NCBI RefSeq assembly: GCF_000420045.1
Contig: NZ_ATUE01000005.1
Span: 124,001-188,000 of the forward strand
DNA: 64,000 nucleotides
Reading direction: 5' to 3'
Origin: Perlucidibaca piscinae DSM 21586
GTDB taxonomy: Bacteria; Pseudomonadota; Gammaproteobacteria; Pseudomonadales; Moraxellaceae
In this document: positions 41,841 through 50,488 of the stretch, one piece after another
Numbering within the stretch: position 1 is the stretch's first letter
Layout of the letters: each line of letters starts with the position of its first letter
Notes under the pieces: generated by a model
Databases searched by the model: none
What the model saw: the letters and a program-made list of their open reading frames with translations, nothing else
Told to the model about the DNA's origin: nothing
Position numbers and translations under genes: made by a program

Positions 41841-42705
41841 CCGCTTCAGGCAGGCCGGCATCCCAGGCAGGTTGCCGACACATCAGCATGCGACGCGCCT
41901 GCGCGCCATCCAGCCGACAATTGAGCGGACGTTGTGCGGGCAGCGCCAGTGCCGCCGTGCTGACCGGCATCACCTGATCCGGCCCGGCGCGCAGTGCAAC
42001 GCCCTGATGTCGTGCCTCCTCCAGAATGCGGCAGGCATGGTCGAACCAGCTGACCTCGCCGCATGCCGTGACATGCAGCAGCCCCTGATGCGCGGTGCCG
42101 CGAGCCAGGCCAGATACCCAGTCCGCACTGAGCGTCGCCAGCCAGCCAGCCTCGGTCGGCGCCCCGACCTGGTCTGAAACAACCTGCAGCGCGTCCTGCG
42201 AGATAGCCTGCTGCAGGATGCGTCCGACAAAGTTGCTGCGCAGACCGCCGTAGAGCCAGCTGGTCCGCCAGATGGCAACACGGCCTCCGACCGAGAGCAC
42301 GGCCTCCTCGCCGGCCAGCTTGCTGCGGCCATAGGCATTCAGTGGCGCGGGGACATCGGACTCCCGCCAGGGCCGCTGGCCGCTGCCATCGAAGACCTGC
42401 TCGGTGGAGTAATGCAGCAGCGCCCCGCCCAGTCTTTTCATTTCTTCCGCCAGCAGGCCGGGCAGCTCGGCATTCAGACGCATGGCGAGCGCCGGTTCGG
42501 TCTCGGCGCGATCCACGGCGGTACAGGCTGCGGCATTGACCAGCACCTGCGGCCTGAGCGCGCGCACGGCGGCTCGCACGGCATCCAGATCACGCAGGTC
42601 AAGCTGTGATGACGAGGGCGCTGCCAGCGCCGTGGTCACGGGCAGAAGACTGGTCTGCAGAAAGCCCCCGAGCTGCCCTGTGCCTCCCAGCAGCAGGCAC
42701 TTCAT
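41761..42705 (-). CDS. rmlD: dTDP-4-dehydrorhamnose reductase
   Basis: 314 residues. Last step of dTDP-L-rhamnose synthesis. N-terminal GGTGQLGG nucleotide loop at 8-14, YSTEQVFDGSG in place of the usual STDYVFDG, and the catalytic YGRSK (Tyr125, Lys129). The C-terminal 25 residues lie in the overlap with tolC and look non-conserved, which suggests the reading frame was extended at the 3' end. Start overlaps rmlC by 4 bases. Confidence 0.9.
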   Translation of the reverse strand: MKCLLLGGTGQLGGFLQTSLLPVTTALAAPSSSQLDLRDLDAVRAAVRALRPQVLVNAAACTAVDRAETEPALAMRLNAELPGLLAEEMKRLGGALLHYSTEQVFDGSGQRPWRESDVPAPLNAYGRSKLAGEEAVLSVGGRVAIWRTSWLYGGLRSNFVGRILQQAISQDALQVVSDQVGAPTEAGWLATLSADWVSGLARGTAHQGLLHVTACGEVSWFDHACRILEEARHQGVALRAGPDQVMPVSTAALALPAQRPLNCRLDGAQARRMLMCRQPAWDAGLPEAVSRLAMTMQLPVRQAPMSSRTPPATR

Positions 42706-43253
42706 GGAAAGGTCGGGGCCTCGTCCCAGCGCATGCCGGCAGCATCCTTGGCAGACAGCAAGGGCTCCGGCGTCACCCGTATCCAGGGAATGGACAGCAC
42801 CGGATCATCCCAGCGCAACACCTGCTCCGACGCCGGGTGATAGACCGAGGTCACCGCATAGCTCAGCACCGCCCGCTCGCTGAGCACGAGAAAACCATGC
42901 GCACATCCCTCGGGAATCCAGAGCTGCTCCGGATGCTCCGACGACAGCAGCACGGAGGCATGCTGGCCGAAGGTGGGCGAGCTGCGCCGGAGATCCACAA
43001 CGACATCCTGGATCTGTCCGTCAATGACTCGCAGAAGCTTGGCCTGCGGCTGCTCGAGCTGGTAATGCAGGCCTCGCAGCACGCCATGGAGCGACTCGGA
43101 CTGGTTCTCCTGGACCAGCCTGACCGCCCTGCCCAGATGCTGCGACAACTGCTCCTCTCGCCAGCACTCCATGAAGCTGCCGCGCGCATCGACATGGCGT
43201 CGCAGTGGCAGGCGCACCAGACCCTGCACCTGCTCGCAGGCAATGGATGTCAT
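42702..43253 (-). CDS. rmlC: dTDP-4-dehydrorhamnose 3,5-epimerase
   Basis: 183 residues, the usual size. Cupin fold with RGSFMECWREEQLSQHLG, QENQSESLHGVLRGLHYQLE (catalytic His in RGLHYQ), LLRVIDGQIQDVVVDLR and IPEGCAHGFLVLSERA. It epimerises C3 and C5 of dTDP-4-keto-6-deoxyglucose. The ATG at 43253 overlaps the rmlB stop; another in-frame ATG three codons upstream is possible. Confidence 0.95.
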   Translation of the reverse strand: MTSIACEQVQGLVRLPLRRHVDARGSFMECWREEQLSQHLGRAVRLVQENQSESLHGVLRGLHYQLEQPQAKLLRVIDGQIQDVVVDLRRSSPTFGQHASVLLSSEHPEQLWIPEGCAHGFLVLSERAVLSYAVTSVYHPASEQVLRWDDPVLSIPWIRVTPEPLLSAKDAAGMRWDEAPTFP

Positions 43254-44326
43254 GCCGGGCATCCTGTCTGGCGAGCCAGCATGCGCGCGGACCAGTCCGG
43301 GTTCTCGAGGTACCAGCGCACTGTCTGCCGCATCGCATCCGCGAAGTCATGCTGCGGCCGCCAGCCCAGCTCGCTGCGCAAGCGGCTGCTGTCGAGGGCA
43401 TAGCGGCGATCATGTCCCGGTCTGTCGGCGACATGCCGGATCAGTTCGGCAAAGTGCGCGAGATGGTCCGGACGCCGCTGCGGCGCCAGCTCGTCAAGCA
43501 ATGCGCAGATCAGGGTGACGACCTCGAGATTGCTGCGGCTTTCACCGCTGGAGACGTGGTAAACCTGCCCCGCCACACCCTGCTCCAGCACCAGACGCAA
43601 GGCACGCGCATGATCATCGACATGCAGCCAGTCGCGCAGCTGCAGGCCGTCACCAAACAGCGGCAAGGTCTGGCCGGAGAGTGCGCGCTGGATGCACAGG
43701 GGAATCAGCTTTTCGGGATACTGGCGCGGCCCGACATTGTTGCTGCAGCGCGTCACCAGCACCGGCAGGCCATAGGTGCGATGCCAGGCCTGCAGCAGAT
43801 GATCTGCCGCTGCCTTGCTCGCCGAGTAGGGTGAACCGGGATGAAAGACATCGCCTTCGCGGCGCGGGGCCTCCTCCGGCGCGACATCGCCATACACCTC
43901 GTCCGTGCTGACCTGGAGAAAACGGAATGCCGCGCGGGCATCATCCCCCAGGGTCGACAGATAGTCGCGCACCACCTCCAGCACGGTGAAGGTACCCAGC
44001 ACATTGGTATGGACGAATGCGGACGGTCCGGCAATCGAGCGATCGACATGCGTCTCGGCCGCCAGATGCATCACCGCCTGCGGCCGATGGCGACGAAACA
44101 CCTCAGCCAGCGTACGGGCATCACGAATATCGACCACCTCGAGGACATGACGCGCCGGGCTGGGCAGATCTGCCAGCGAGTCGGCACTGCCGGCGTAGGT
44201 AAGCGCATCCACGGAGACCACGCTGGCTGAGGTGCTCCGCAACAGTTCTCGCACCAGCGCCGAACCGATGAAGCCGGCCCCGCCGGTGACCAAGATGCGG
44301 CCAGCCTGGCCGCTCGCAGCGCTCAC
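43250..44326 (-). CDS. rmlB: dTDP-glucose 4,6-dehydratase
   Basis: 358 residues. Extended SDR: GGAGFIGSALVRELL, HLAAETHVDRSIAGPSAFVHTN, FLQVSTDEVYGDV (Thr-Asp-Glu catalytic triad of dehydratases) and YSASKAAADHLL (Tyr, Lys), then RCSNNVGPRQYPEKLIPLC. Second step of the dTDP-rhamnose route. No rmlA (glucose-1-phosphate thymidylyltransferase) lies in this operon or in the window. Confidence 0.95.
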   Translation of the reverse strand: MSAASGQAGRILVTGGAGFIGSALVRELLRSTSASVVSVDALTYAGSADSLADLPSPARHVLEVVDIRDARTLAEVFRRHRPQAVMHLAAETHVDRSIAGPSAFVHTNVLGTFTVLEVVRDYLSTLGDDARAAFRFLQVSTDEVYGDVAPEEAPRREGDVFHPGSPYSASKAAADHLLQAWHRTYGLPVLVTRCSNNVGPRQYPEKLIPLCIQRALSGQTLPLFGDGLQLRDWLHVDDHARALRLVLEQGVAGQVYHVSSGESRSNLEVVTLICALLDELAPQRRPDHLAHFAELIRHVADRPGHDRRYALDSSRLRSELGWRPQHDFADAMRQTVRWYLENPDWSARMLARQTGCPA

Positions 44327-45033
44327 GGCAGCACCCTGCCCAGCGTCGCCGCCACGGCCGTGTCCACGCGAAGAATGCGCGCTCCCAGCGACACCGTCTG
44401 CAGACCGGCCGCCTGCAGCTTGTCCACTTCGTAGGGAATGAACCCTCCCTCCGGACCGATGGCTACCAGCTGTGGCCCCGGCACCGCTGCCGGGCAGGTC
44501 ATGGCGCTGCCGGGGTGCGGCAGCCAGCCCTGCCGCCCCGCCATCAACGCTGGCAGCTCGTCCTCGACAAAGGGCTTGAAGCGCGGCGCCAGCGTCAGCG
44601 TGGGCAGCACGGTGTCGCGGGCCTGCTCCAGGCCCAGAACCAGCTGCTCGCGAACGGCCTCGGGTGCCAGCCAGGGCGTGCTCCAGTAGCTCTTCTCGAC
44701 CCGGTAGCTGTTCAGCAGCACCAGCTGCTCGACGCCCAGCGTGGTCACCATCTGGAAGATCCGCTTGAGCATCTTGGGACGCGGCAGCGCCAGCAGCAGA
44801 ATCATCGGCGCCTTGGCGGGCGAGGGTGCCTCAAGACGCACACGCAGCAGTGCCGATGCCTCGTCCAGCGCCAGCAGCTCGCCCTCGCCCTGCAACCCGC
44901 CGAGCTCGCCCACGCGCAAACGGTCGCCAGGCGAAGCCCGATGCACCTCGCGCAGATGCTGCAGGCGCCGGCCGCCCAGTCGCACGCAGTCGGCATCCAC
45001 CCAGTCATCGCGCTCCAGCAGCAGCAGATTCAT
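44323..45033 (-). CDS. rsmE: 16S rRNA (uracil-1498-N3)-methyltransferase
   Basis: 236 residues. SPOUT-class enzyme: an N-terminal PUA-like domain (RRLQHLREVHRASPGDRLRVG) and a trefoil-knot domain with LVAIGPEGGFIPYEVDKL and the C-terminal SLGARILRVDTAVAATLGRV that form the AdoMet site. The protein carries the family's usual features in full. It lies between waaA and rmlB with 4-base overlaps on both sides, so a ribosome-modification gene shares an operon with LPS genes. Confidence 0.95.
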   Translation of the reverse strand: MNLLLLERDDWVDADCVRLGGRRLQHLREVHRASPGDRLRVGELGGLQGEGELLALDEASALLRVRLEAPSPAKAPMILLLALPRPKMLKRIFQMVTTLGVEQLVLLNSYRVEKSYWSTPWLAPEAVREQLVLGLEQARDTVLPTLTLAPRFKPFVEDELPALMAGRQGWLPHPGSAMTCPAAVPGPQLVAIGPEGGFIPYEVDKLQAAGLQTVSLGARILRVDTAVAATLGRVLP

Positions 45034-46373
45034 GACGCGACCTGCAACCAGGGCGCCAGCAGCTGCAGCTGGCGCGCGACGGCGCCCCGATTGCGATCCA
45101 GCACCTGCAGACCGGCCTCGCGACGACGTGCGTGCAGATCGGTGTCGGCCAGCAGACGCTGCATGGCGTCAGCCAGCGCCTCGGCATCCGCCACCACCTC
45201 GAGGGCGTCGGCCGCCAGCAGCTCGTCGTTGATGGCCTGGAAATTGAAGTAGTGCGGCCCGGTCAGCGCCGGCACGCCCAGTGCCAGCGGCTCCAGCACG
45301 TTGTGGCCACCGGTTGCCACCAGCGAACCGCCAACGAATGCCACCCGGGCCAGCGCCAGCCAGACCAGCAGTTCGCCCATGCTGTCGCCGAGCAGGACGC
45401 TGGTGCCGACCTGCACCGGTTCATGCGCGCTGCGCCGTGCCACGGCCTCGCCGCTGGCCAGCAGCAGCTGGTGCACGCGCTCGAAGCGCTCGGGATGACG
45501 CGGCACCAGAATCAGCAGCGCAGTCGGGCAGGTCTGGCGCAGGCGCTGATGCGCCGCCAGCACCAGCTCATCCTCGCCGGCATGCGTGCTGGCCGCGACC
45601 CAGACCGGACGGCCGTAGAGCGACCAGGCCACGCGCCAGCGCGCGGCTTCTTCGCCGACCCGGTCGGGGATGTCGATGTCGAACTTGAGACTGCCGGTCT
45701 CGACCACGCGCGCATCAGGCACGCCAAGGGCGACAAAGCGCTCGGCCGTGGCCGCATCCTGGGCCGCGACCACGGTCAGATTGGTCATCAGCTCCCTGGC
45801 CAGCGCACCGGCCTTGCCATAGCCACGTGCCGAGCGCTCGGACAGACGTGCATTGGCCAGCATCACCGGCAATCCCTGGGCCTTGGCAATCGCCAAAGTG
45901 TTGGGCCAGAGCTCGGTTTCCATGATCACCAGCGCGCGCGGCTGCCAGTGCGCGAGAAAACGACGAACGGCAAACGGGTAGTCATAGGGCGCGTACACGT
46001 GCTGCACGGCATCGCCCCAGATCGCCTGCACGCGCTCCGACCCGGTGGGCGTCATGGTGGTGATGAGCAGCGGCAGATCCGGCCAGGTCGTGCGGATGGC
46101 CTGCACCAGCGGCTGCGCCGCCAGCGTCTCGCCGACCGAGACCGCATGAATCCACAGCGGACGCCGGGCAAACGCCAGCGTGCCCGACGACGCCATGCCT
46201 GGTGAAGCAACGGCCTCTGGCGTCACCGAGCCGCCTGCAGGGACCACTCCCAGTCGCTCGCGCCAGCGCAGCCGATAGGCCGGCGCCTGGCGTCCACGCA
46301 GCCACAGACGCAGGAAGATGAACGGCAGCAACAGCGTCAACAGGCCGGTGTAGAGCCAACGGGGCACGTCCAT
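45030..46373 (-). CDS. waaA: 3-deoxy-D-manno-octulosonic acid transferase
   Basis: 447 residues, slightly longer than the E. coli enzyme because of an insert after about residue 45 (GGSVTPEAVASPGMASSGTL). It adds Kdo to lipid IVA at the inner membrane. An N-terminal membrane anchor (WLYTGLLTLLLPFIFLRLWL), WIHAVSVGETLAAQPLVQAI with the catalytic Glu, METELWPNTLAIAKAQGLPV, and the C-terminal GT-B half FVGGSLVATGGHNVLEPLA. It heads the waaA-rsmE-rmlBCD operon and is divergent from the LpxL-type gene with a 94-bp gap. Confidence 0.96.
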   Translation of the reverse strand: MDVPRWLYTGLLTLLLPFIFLRLWLRGRQAPAYRLRWRERLGVVPAGGSVTPEAVASPGMASSGTLAFARRPLWIHAVSVGETLAAQPLVQAIRTTWPDLPLLITTMTPTGSERVQAIWGDAVQHVYAPYDYPFAVRRFLAHWQPRALVIMETELWPNTLAIAKAQGLPVMLANARLSERSARGYGKAGALARELMTNLTVVAAQDAATAERFVALGVPDARVVETGSLKFDIDIPDRVGEEAARWRVAWSLYGRPVWVAASTHAGEDELVLAAHQRLRQTCPTALLILVPRHPERFERVHQLLLASGEAVARRSAHEPVQVGTSVLLGDSMGELLVWLALARVAFVGGSLVATGGHNVLEPLALGVPALTGPHYFNFQAINDELLAADALEVVADAEALADAMQRLLADTDLHARRREAGLQVLDRNRGAVARQLQLLAPWLQVAS

Positions 46374-46467
46374 CTCCAGAAAGAAACTGCTAAAGTGCCG
46401 ATTCTACCCTGCAATCCCCGTTTGCCCATGAAGACCCGATCAATGATGTCGCCGGAGTCGTGCTGAG

Positions 46468-47451
46468 ATGGCCAAGGCTCCACTGGTCCGCGTTGACGAT
46501 GGCGTCACCCTCGCCATGCTGCATCCCCGCTACTGGCTGACCTGGCTGGCCTGCCTGCTGGCCGTGCTGCTGGCCTGGCTGCCGTGGCCCGTTCAGCGCC
46601 GCCTCGGTGCCGGCCTGGGCAGGCTGGGCTGGAAGCTGGTGCCGCAACGCGTCAACGACACCCGCATCAACCTGCGTCTGTGTTTCCCCGAACTTGACGA
46701 CGACACCCGCGAGGCCATGGCGCGCGACGTCTTCCGCCAGGGCGGCATCGGCCTGTTCGAGACCCTGAACGCCTGGTTCGGCCCGGCCTCGCGCTATGAC
46801 CGACGCATCGAGGCTGACGGCATCGAGCATCTGCAGGCCGCCATCGCGCAGGGCCGAGGCGTCATTCTGCTCGGTGCGCACTACAGCCACCTCGACCTCA
46901 ACGGGCTGGCCATCGCTCGCCACATCCCGCTGCAGGTCATCTACCGGCCGCAAAACAATCCGGTGTTCGACTGGCTCATCCGTCGCGGCCGTCGCCGTCA
47001 TTTCACCGGCCAGATCGACCATGCCGACATGCGGTCGCTGTTCAAGGCGCTGCGCGCCGGCGAGGTGGTGTGGACCTCGGTGGACCAGGACTTCGGCCTC
47101 AAGCAGGGCATCATGGCGCCCTTCTTCGGCTACCCGGCCGCGACCCTGACCGCGACCTCGCGCATGGCGCGCATCAACAACTCGCCGGTGCTGTTCCTGC
47201 ATTTCATGCGCAACGCCGACGACGACAGCTATCGCCTCAGCGTCACCCCGATGCTGGATGACTACCCCAGCGATGATGACGAGGCCGATGCCACCCGCAT
47301 CAACGCCATGCTGGAGAGGCTGATCCGGCGTGCGCCCAGCCAGTACATGTGGTTTCACCGCCGCTTCAAGAGTCAGCCGCGCGGCAGCGTTGCACCGTAT
47401 CCCGAGAAGAAGAAAAAGCCGAAGAAACGGCGCCGGAAGACTGCCGCATGA
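46468..47451 (+). CDS. Lipid A late acyltransferase (LpxL/HtrB family)
   Basis: 327 residues. One N-terminal membrane segment (YWLTWLACLLAVLLAWLPW), then the acyltransferase motif H-x4-D in LLGAHYSHLDLNG and the supporting YRPQNNPVFDWLI and VDQDFGLKQGIMAPFFG blocks. It transfers a secondary acyl chain to Kdo2-lipid IVA or its tetra-acyl form. Whether lauroyl (LpxL) or another chain is used cannot be read from sequence. The C-terminus is an unusual Lys/Arg-rich tail of about 20 residues. Its stop overlaps the next glycosyltransferase ATG by 4 bases. Confidence 0.93.
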   Translation: MAKAPLVRVDDGVTLAMLHPRYWLTWLACLLAVLLAWLPWPVQRRLGAGLGRLGWKLVPQRVNDTRINLRLCFPELDDDTREAMARDVFRQGGIGLFETLNAWFGPASRYDRRIEADGIEHLQAAIAQGRGVILLGAHYSHLDLNGLAIARHIPLQVIYRPQNNPVFDWLIRRGRRRHFTGQIDHADMRSLFKALRAGEVVWTSVDQDFGLKQGIMAPFFGYPAATLTATSRMARINNSPVLFLHFMRNADDDSYRLSVTPMLDDYPSDDDEADATRINAMLERLIRRAPSQYMWFHRRFKSQPRGSVAPYPEKKKKPKKRRRKTAA

Positions 47452-48596
47452 ATGACGCCTGCCCCGAAGCACCCGCACCCCGCCGCCTCACTGTCGTGCA
47501 GACCCTGCCCGCCCTGGTCAGTGGCGGCGTCGAAAAGGGCACGCTGGAGATCGCCCGCGCCCTGGTCGACGCCGGGCACCGCTCCATCGTGATCTCGCAT
47601 GGCGGCCCCATGGTCGAGCAGCTGGTGCGTGAAGGCAGCGAACACATCGCCATGCCGGTGCATCGCAAGTCCCTGAAGAGCCTGTTCCAGATCCGCCCGT
47701 TCCGACGCCTGCTGCGCGAGCTGCAGCCCGACATCGTGCACGCGCGCTCGCGCATCCCGGCCTGGATCGCCTGGCTGGCGCTGCGCAAGATGGACCCGGC
47801 CACTCGTCCCCGTTTCGTCACCACCGTGCACGGCATGTATTCGGTCAGCCCCTACAGCGCCATCATGACGCGGGGCGAGGTGGTGATCGCGATTTCTGAG
47901 TCTGTGCTGGCCTACATACGCGACAACTACCCGCGCTGCCCCGAATCACGCATACGCCTGATCTACCGGGGCGCCGACACCGCCGAGTTCCCCTACGGCC
48001 TGCAGCCCCCTGCCGACTGGCTGGCGCACTGGCAGCAGGACTTTCCCGAGCTGGCGGGCAAGACCGTGATCGGTCTCCCCGGCCGCCTGTCACGCGTGAA
48101 GGGCCACGAGACCCTGCTGCAGGCCGTCAAGGCCCTGCTGCCGGATCACCCTGATGTGCATGGCCTGATCATCGGCGGCGCCGAAGAGGCCAAGGCCGAC
48201 TATGAAATCGAACTTCGCCAGCGCGTGGCCGAACTCGGCCTGTCGGCGCACATCAGCTTCACCGGCCAGCGCAGCGACATGCGCCATGTGCTGACCCGCT
48301 GCGACCTCACGCTGTCGGTGCGCACCACGCCCGAAGCGTTCGGCCGCAGCACCTTGGAGCCGCTGCGCCTGGGCCGTCCGGTGATCGGCTGGGACGAAGG
48401 CGGCGTGGGCGAGATGCTGCGTCAGCTGTTCCCGTTCGGCGCCGTGACACCGCATGACCAGGCAGCCCTGGTGCAGCGCCTGCGCGAGTGGCTGGCGACA
48501 CGACCGGTGCCGGCACCCAGCGAGGCGTTCTCGCTGCAGAAGATGTGCGGGGACACGCTGGTGATCTATGCCCGGCTGAGCGACGGCAGACGCTGA
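47448..48596 (+). CDS. Glycosyltransferase family 4, probably LPS core
   Basis: 382 residues. GT-B fold of family GT4: N-terminal PALVSGGVEKGTLEIARALV, HARSRIPAWIAWLAL, then the linker IYRGADTAEFPYG, the donor half beginning VIGLPGRLSRVKGHETLLQA and the EX7E region TPEAFGRSTLEPLRLGRPVI. The HARSR block and lack of a signal peptide match cytoplasmic LPS-core and O-antigen transferases. Coupling to the lipid A acyltransferase supports a core-assembly role. Donor sugar unknown. Confidence 0.85.
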   Translation: MNDACPEAPAPRRLTVVQTLPALVSGGVEKGTLEIARALVDAGHRSIVISHGGPMVEQLVREGSEHIAMPVHRKSLKSLFQIRPFRRLLRELQPDIVHARSRIPAWIAWLALRKMDPATRPRFVTTVHGMYSVSPYSAIMTRGEVVIAISESVLAYIRDNYPRCPESRIRLIYRGADTAEFPYGLQPPADWLAHWQQDFPELAGKTVIGLPGRLSRVKGHETLLQAVKALLPDHPDVHGLIIGGAEEAKADYEIELRQRVAELGLSAHISFTGQRSDMRHVLTRCDLTLSVRTTPEAFGRSTLEPLRLGRPVIGWDEGGVGEMLRQLFPFGAVTPHDQAALVQRLREWLATRPVPAPSEAFSLQKMCGDTLVIYARLSDGRR

Positions 48597-48725
48597 CCCC
48601 AGCCTCCCCTGCCGGCGCCGTGTTTTCAACCAGCCACCTGACGGCCAGCCTAGTGAGCAGCGGGCCGCCGGTGGTACATTTCCGCAATCATCAATCGCCA
48701 CTGGCACCATCCGGGATACCAGACC

Positions 48726-49766
48726 ATGCGCGTGCTGCACATCGCTTACCAACAACTGCGTCGCTACGGTGAAACCCGTGTCAGCTGGGCCGAGAAACTG
48801 ACCTTCGGCCTGATCAAGAACGATCACTACGTGAAGGCCTTCAGTGACCGCGATGTCGCCGCCTTCGAGGCACCACTGGGTCTGCGCGACCTGGGACGCA
48901 ACAAGGCCAACAAGCGTCTGCTGGAGATGGTCGAGGCCATGGAGCCGGACGTCGTCATCGCGGGCCACTGCGACATCATCAGCAACGACACGCTCAAGGA
49001 AATCCGCCGCCTGCGCCCGGGCGTGAAGATCGCTCACTGCAACAACGACCCGCTGTTCGTGCCCAGCAACGTCGAACGCATCAAGTCACGCGCCAGCGTC
49101 ACCGACGCCATCTTCGTGTCAACCGGTCGCCGCGAACTGAAGATGTTCGAAGGCATCGGCGCGCGCGTCTACCACATGCCGAACCCGGTCGACCCGTCCA
49201 TCGAGAGCCTCGACAACTCGCAACGCACCGACCTGCCCATCGACCTGCTGTTCTGCAGCAACAGCACCAACTTCACCAAGCGCCTGGAGATGATCGGCCG
49301 CTTCCGCGAGGCGCTGGCCGGTGAGATGAACTTCAAGACCTATGGCAGCTTTGGCGAACCGCCGGTCTGGGGTCGCAACTACGACCGCGCCCTTGGCAAC
49401 AGCAAGATGGGCCTCAACCTGAACCGCCAGGAAGGCCACTACTGGTACTCCTCGGCACGCATGGCGCAGCTGGCCGGCAACGGCATCCTGCAGTTCACCC
49501 ATGTCGGCCCGCGCTTCGACGAGCTGATGCCGCCCGAGAGCATTGCTTACTTCACCGACGAGGACGATCTGCTGGCGCGCATCCGCGAGTTCCACCATGA
49601 CGATGCCAAACGCCAGGCCTGGGCTGCCCGTGCCCGTGCCTTCTTCCATGAGCACATGAACACCCGCCTCTACGCCCAGTACATCGTCGAAGCCACGGCC
49701 GGCCTGCCCTTCAGCCATGACTATGTCTGGGCTCGCGACATCCATGCCGATGGCCGCATGAAATGA
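48726..49766 (+). CDS. CgeB-like glycosyltransferase
   Basis: 346 residues. N-terminal half VLHIAYQQLRRYGETRVSWAEKL with IAHCNNDPLF; C-terminal half with NSKMGLNLNRQEGHYWYSSARM and AGNGILQFTHVGPRFDELMP, the Glyco_trans_1_2/CgeB pattern for the donor side of a GT-B enzyme. It starts after a 129-bp gap in which I see no clear promoter. It overlaps the YrbL-family gene by 4 bases, and that one overlaps the next glycosyltransferase, so three genes are translationally coupled. Specificity unknown. Confidence 0.75.
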   Translation: MRVLHIAYQQLRRYGETRVSWAEKLTFGLIKNDHYVKAFSDRDVAAFEAPLGLRDLGRNKANKRLLEMVEAMEPDVVIAGHCDIISNDTLKEIRRLRPGVKIAHCNNDPLFVPSNVERIKSRASVTDAIFVSTGRRELKMFEGIGARVYHMPNPVDPSIESLDNSQRTDLPIDLLFCSNSTNFTKRLEMIGRFREALAGEMNFKTYGSFGEPPVWGRNYDRALGNSKMGLNLNRQEGHYWYSSARMAQLAGNGILQFTHVGPRFDELMPPESIAYFTDEDDLLARIREFHHDDAKRQAWAARARAFFHEHMNTRLYAQYIVEATAGLPFSHDYVWARDIHADGRMK

Positions 49767-50488
49767 CACTGGTCCTGAGCGATCTCAAGCCGTTTGCGCG
49801 CGGCGGCAACCGCCTCTGCTTCGTGCATCCGCAGCACACGGATCGCTGCATCAAGGTGCGTCGCCCGGACTTCACGCTGGAAGACCTTCGCCGCAAGAAA
49901 GGCTTTCCCAAGAATCTCAGGCCGCTGTCCAGCTTCGATGACAACCTCGAGGAAGAGCGCGTCATGACTGACATCGCCGAACGCATCGGCGAAGAAGCCT
50001 TCGAGGTGGTCAGCCGCTGCTTCGGCTTCGAAGACACCGACATGGGCCGAGGCCTGACCTCGGAGCTGGTGCGTGACGGCGATGGCCGCATCTCGCGCAC
50101 GCTCAAGCAAACCATCTGGGACCAAGGCTACGATGACGCACTGCAAGCGGCGGTCGCCCGGTTCGGCGCGCGCTGGAGCGCACTCGGCATTCCGTCGCGT
50201 GACCTGCTGGTGCACAACCTGCTGGTGCAGCGTGATGCTGGTGGCCGCATCCTGCGCCTGGTGGCGATTGACGGCCTCGGCAGCGCCAGCGCAATTCCCG
50301 AGCAGTGGCTGAGTCGCGGCATGCAGCGCCAGCGCGCAGCACGCAAGGTGGACAACCTGCACGAACGCATCCAGACACTGCTGGCCGCGCGCGCACGTGG
50401 TGAGTTCCCCGGCACGCACGGCCTGCTCATGCATGACGGATTGCCTGCACCAGACACCCAGGCTGCTGATCGCAAGGAGCCCTCATGA
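49763..50488 (+). CDS. YrbL-family protein, candidate LPS sugar kinase
   Basis: 241 residues. Kinase-like signature: Lys31 in CIKVRRPDF, catalytic-loop-like SRDLLVHNLLV (Arg146-Asp147, Asn152) and IDG (Asp170-Gly171). YrbL belongs to the protein-kinase-like clan and resembles the folds of the LPS core kinases WaaP and KdkA. Wedged between two glycosyltransferases with 4-base overlaps on both sides, it most plausibly phosphorylates a core sugar. This is inference; a non-catalytic regulatory role as in the PhoP network cannot be excluded. Confidence 0.7.
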   Translation: MTLVLSDLKPFARGGNRLCFVHPQHTDRCIKVRRPDFTLEDLRRKKGFPKNLRPLSSFDDNLEEERVMTDIAERIGEEAFEVVSRCFGFEDTDMGRGLTSELVRDGDGRISRTLKQTIWDQGYDDALQAAVARFGARWSALGIPSRDLLVHNLLVQRDAGGRILRLVAIDGLGSASAIPEQWLSRGMQRQRAARKVDNLHERIQTLLAARARGEFPGTHGLLMHDGLPAPDTQAADRKEPS

